Assembly (NCBI GenBank): GCA_028702395.1
Contig: JAQVOV010000039.1
Span: 1 to 12,490, forward strand
DNA length: 12,490 nt
From: Candidatus Omnitrophota bacterium
Lineage (GTDB): Bacteria > Omnitrophota > Gorgyraeia > JABMRN01
Reading direction: 5' to 3'
A program made the translations under genes and the position numbers. Under the pieces are notes generated by a model. That model did no database searches. It saw nothing but the letters and a program-made list of their open reading frames with translations, and was not told the origin of the DNA. Of the stretch, positions 12,063 through 12,490 are shown one piece after another. Positions within the stretch are counted from its first letter, which is position 1, and every line of letters begins with the position of its first letter.

Positions 12063-12490
12063 TTACTTATATTCGCTATCCCCAACTATCTCGTGTATCT
12101 CAGGCACAACCGCTCCGCCAGAAACAATAAGTTTCAATGCTTCTTCGACGGTCATTTTCAATTCATGTGCATCTTTTTTTGGAACAAGAAGAAATACTCC
12201 GCTTGTGGGATTAGGCGTTGTTGGTAAAAATATGTTTATCACCTCTTCATTAGTGACTTTCTGTATTTCACCTTTTGCCTGACCAGTAGCAAAACCGATC
12301 GAGTAAAGCCCTTTACGAGGGTATTCAAAAAGAATTACTTTTGTGAATATTGTTTTTCCGTTACCCAAAAATGCTGAACTTATTTGTTTAACTGACGTAT
12401 AAACTTTACCTAACATAGGAATTCGAACAAAAAGATTTTCCCATGCACCAAAAAATTTCCTTACAACCAAAATATTTGCTGCCCATCCGA
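12063..12490 (-). CDS. DUF502 family membrane protein, C-terminal part (5' end outside window)
   Basis: The reading frame stays open through the window edge: six more codons (G-W-A-A-N-I) precede the TTG at 12470, which therefore should not be taken as a start. The ~142 visible residues show the DUF502 pattern: a segment with R-I-P-M-L-G-K-V-Y-T-S-V-K-Q, then V-I-L-F-E-Y-P-R-K-G-L-Y-S-I-G-F-A-T-G, F-L-P-T-T-P-N-P-T-S-G and the late S-G-G-A-V-V-P. Family members have N-terminal membrane helices, which would lie outside this window, and no firm biochemical role. It is the first visible gene upstream of recO; the gap between them holds repeats and no clear terminator. Confidence 0.88.
   Translation of the reverse strand, partial: GWAANILVVRKFFGAWENLFVRIPMLGKVYTSVKQISSAFLGNGKTIFTKVILFEYPRKGLYSIGFATGQAKGEIQKVTNEEVINIFLPTTPNPTSGVFLLVPKKDAHELKMTVEEALKLIVSGGAVVPEIHEIVGDSEYK

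Noticed and set aside
12468..12470. TTG at 12470 as the start of the DUF502 gene
   Set aside because: The frame remains open to the window edge, and the family's N-terminal membrane helices are missing, so the gene continues outside.

Overview
This is an AT-rich bacterial window. Nearly all its protein genes lie on the minus strand, and each of the larger ones falls in a well-known bacterial family. The set includes a compact sigma-70 factor, an alpha2-type glycyl-tRNA synthetase with a zinc site, a pyruvate phosphate dikinase and a zinc-finger RecO. Together with many short intergenic palindromes this would suit an uncultivated Gram-negative lineage such as Omnitrophota or Elusimicrobiota, but that placement is an inference from gene style and cannot be proved here.

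Left end (1-1673): a disaccharide-phosphorolysis pair. A GH65 phosphorylase, cut by the window edge, overlaps by 4 bp the end of a beta-phosphoglucomutase gene. The phosphorylase would release beta-glucose 1-phosphate and the mutase would turn it into glucose 6-phosphate. The mutase has a good sigma-70 promoter, divergent from an elongator-type tRNA-Met(CAT) gene that has its own promoter and terminator.

Middle (about 1900-5206): the accessory part, and the most interesting. Six small minus-strand genes (72-78 residues, here called A-F) encode paralogues. All share a conserved first ~31 residues (P-x-I-K-x-I-x-L-D-P-E-Q-A-V-L-x-V-C-K-x-G-G-A-Y-F), exactly three cysteines, a K/R-G motif after the third cysteine, and a C-terminus ending in P-S, G-S or N-S; the sequence in between is hypervariable. 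This resembles a family of leader-plus-core (RiPP-like) precursor peptides, but no maturase or exporter is in view. The genes are separated by simple repeats, palindromes and degenerate inverted-repeat elements. Also here are a GIY-YIG domain gene and a tRNA-Arg(CCT).

Right part (5207-12490): housekeeping genes on the minus strand. Read in transcription order they are a DUF502 protein (cut by the edge), recO, glycyl-tRNA synthetase, pyruvate phosphate dikinase (followed by a strong terminator), then a separately promoted sigma factor gene and apt, which are 2 bp apart. Consensus-like sigma-70 promoters are visible before the glycyl-tRNA synthetase and sigma factor genes.

At least five copies of a ~28-bp GTAGGGGC...GCCCCTAC-type palindrome, and two copies of a composite low-complexity repeat, are scattered in the intergenic gaps.
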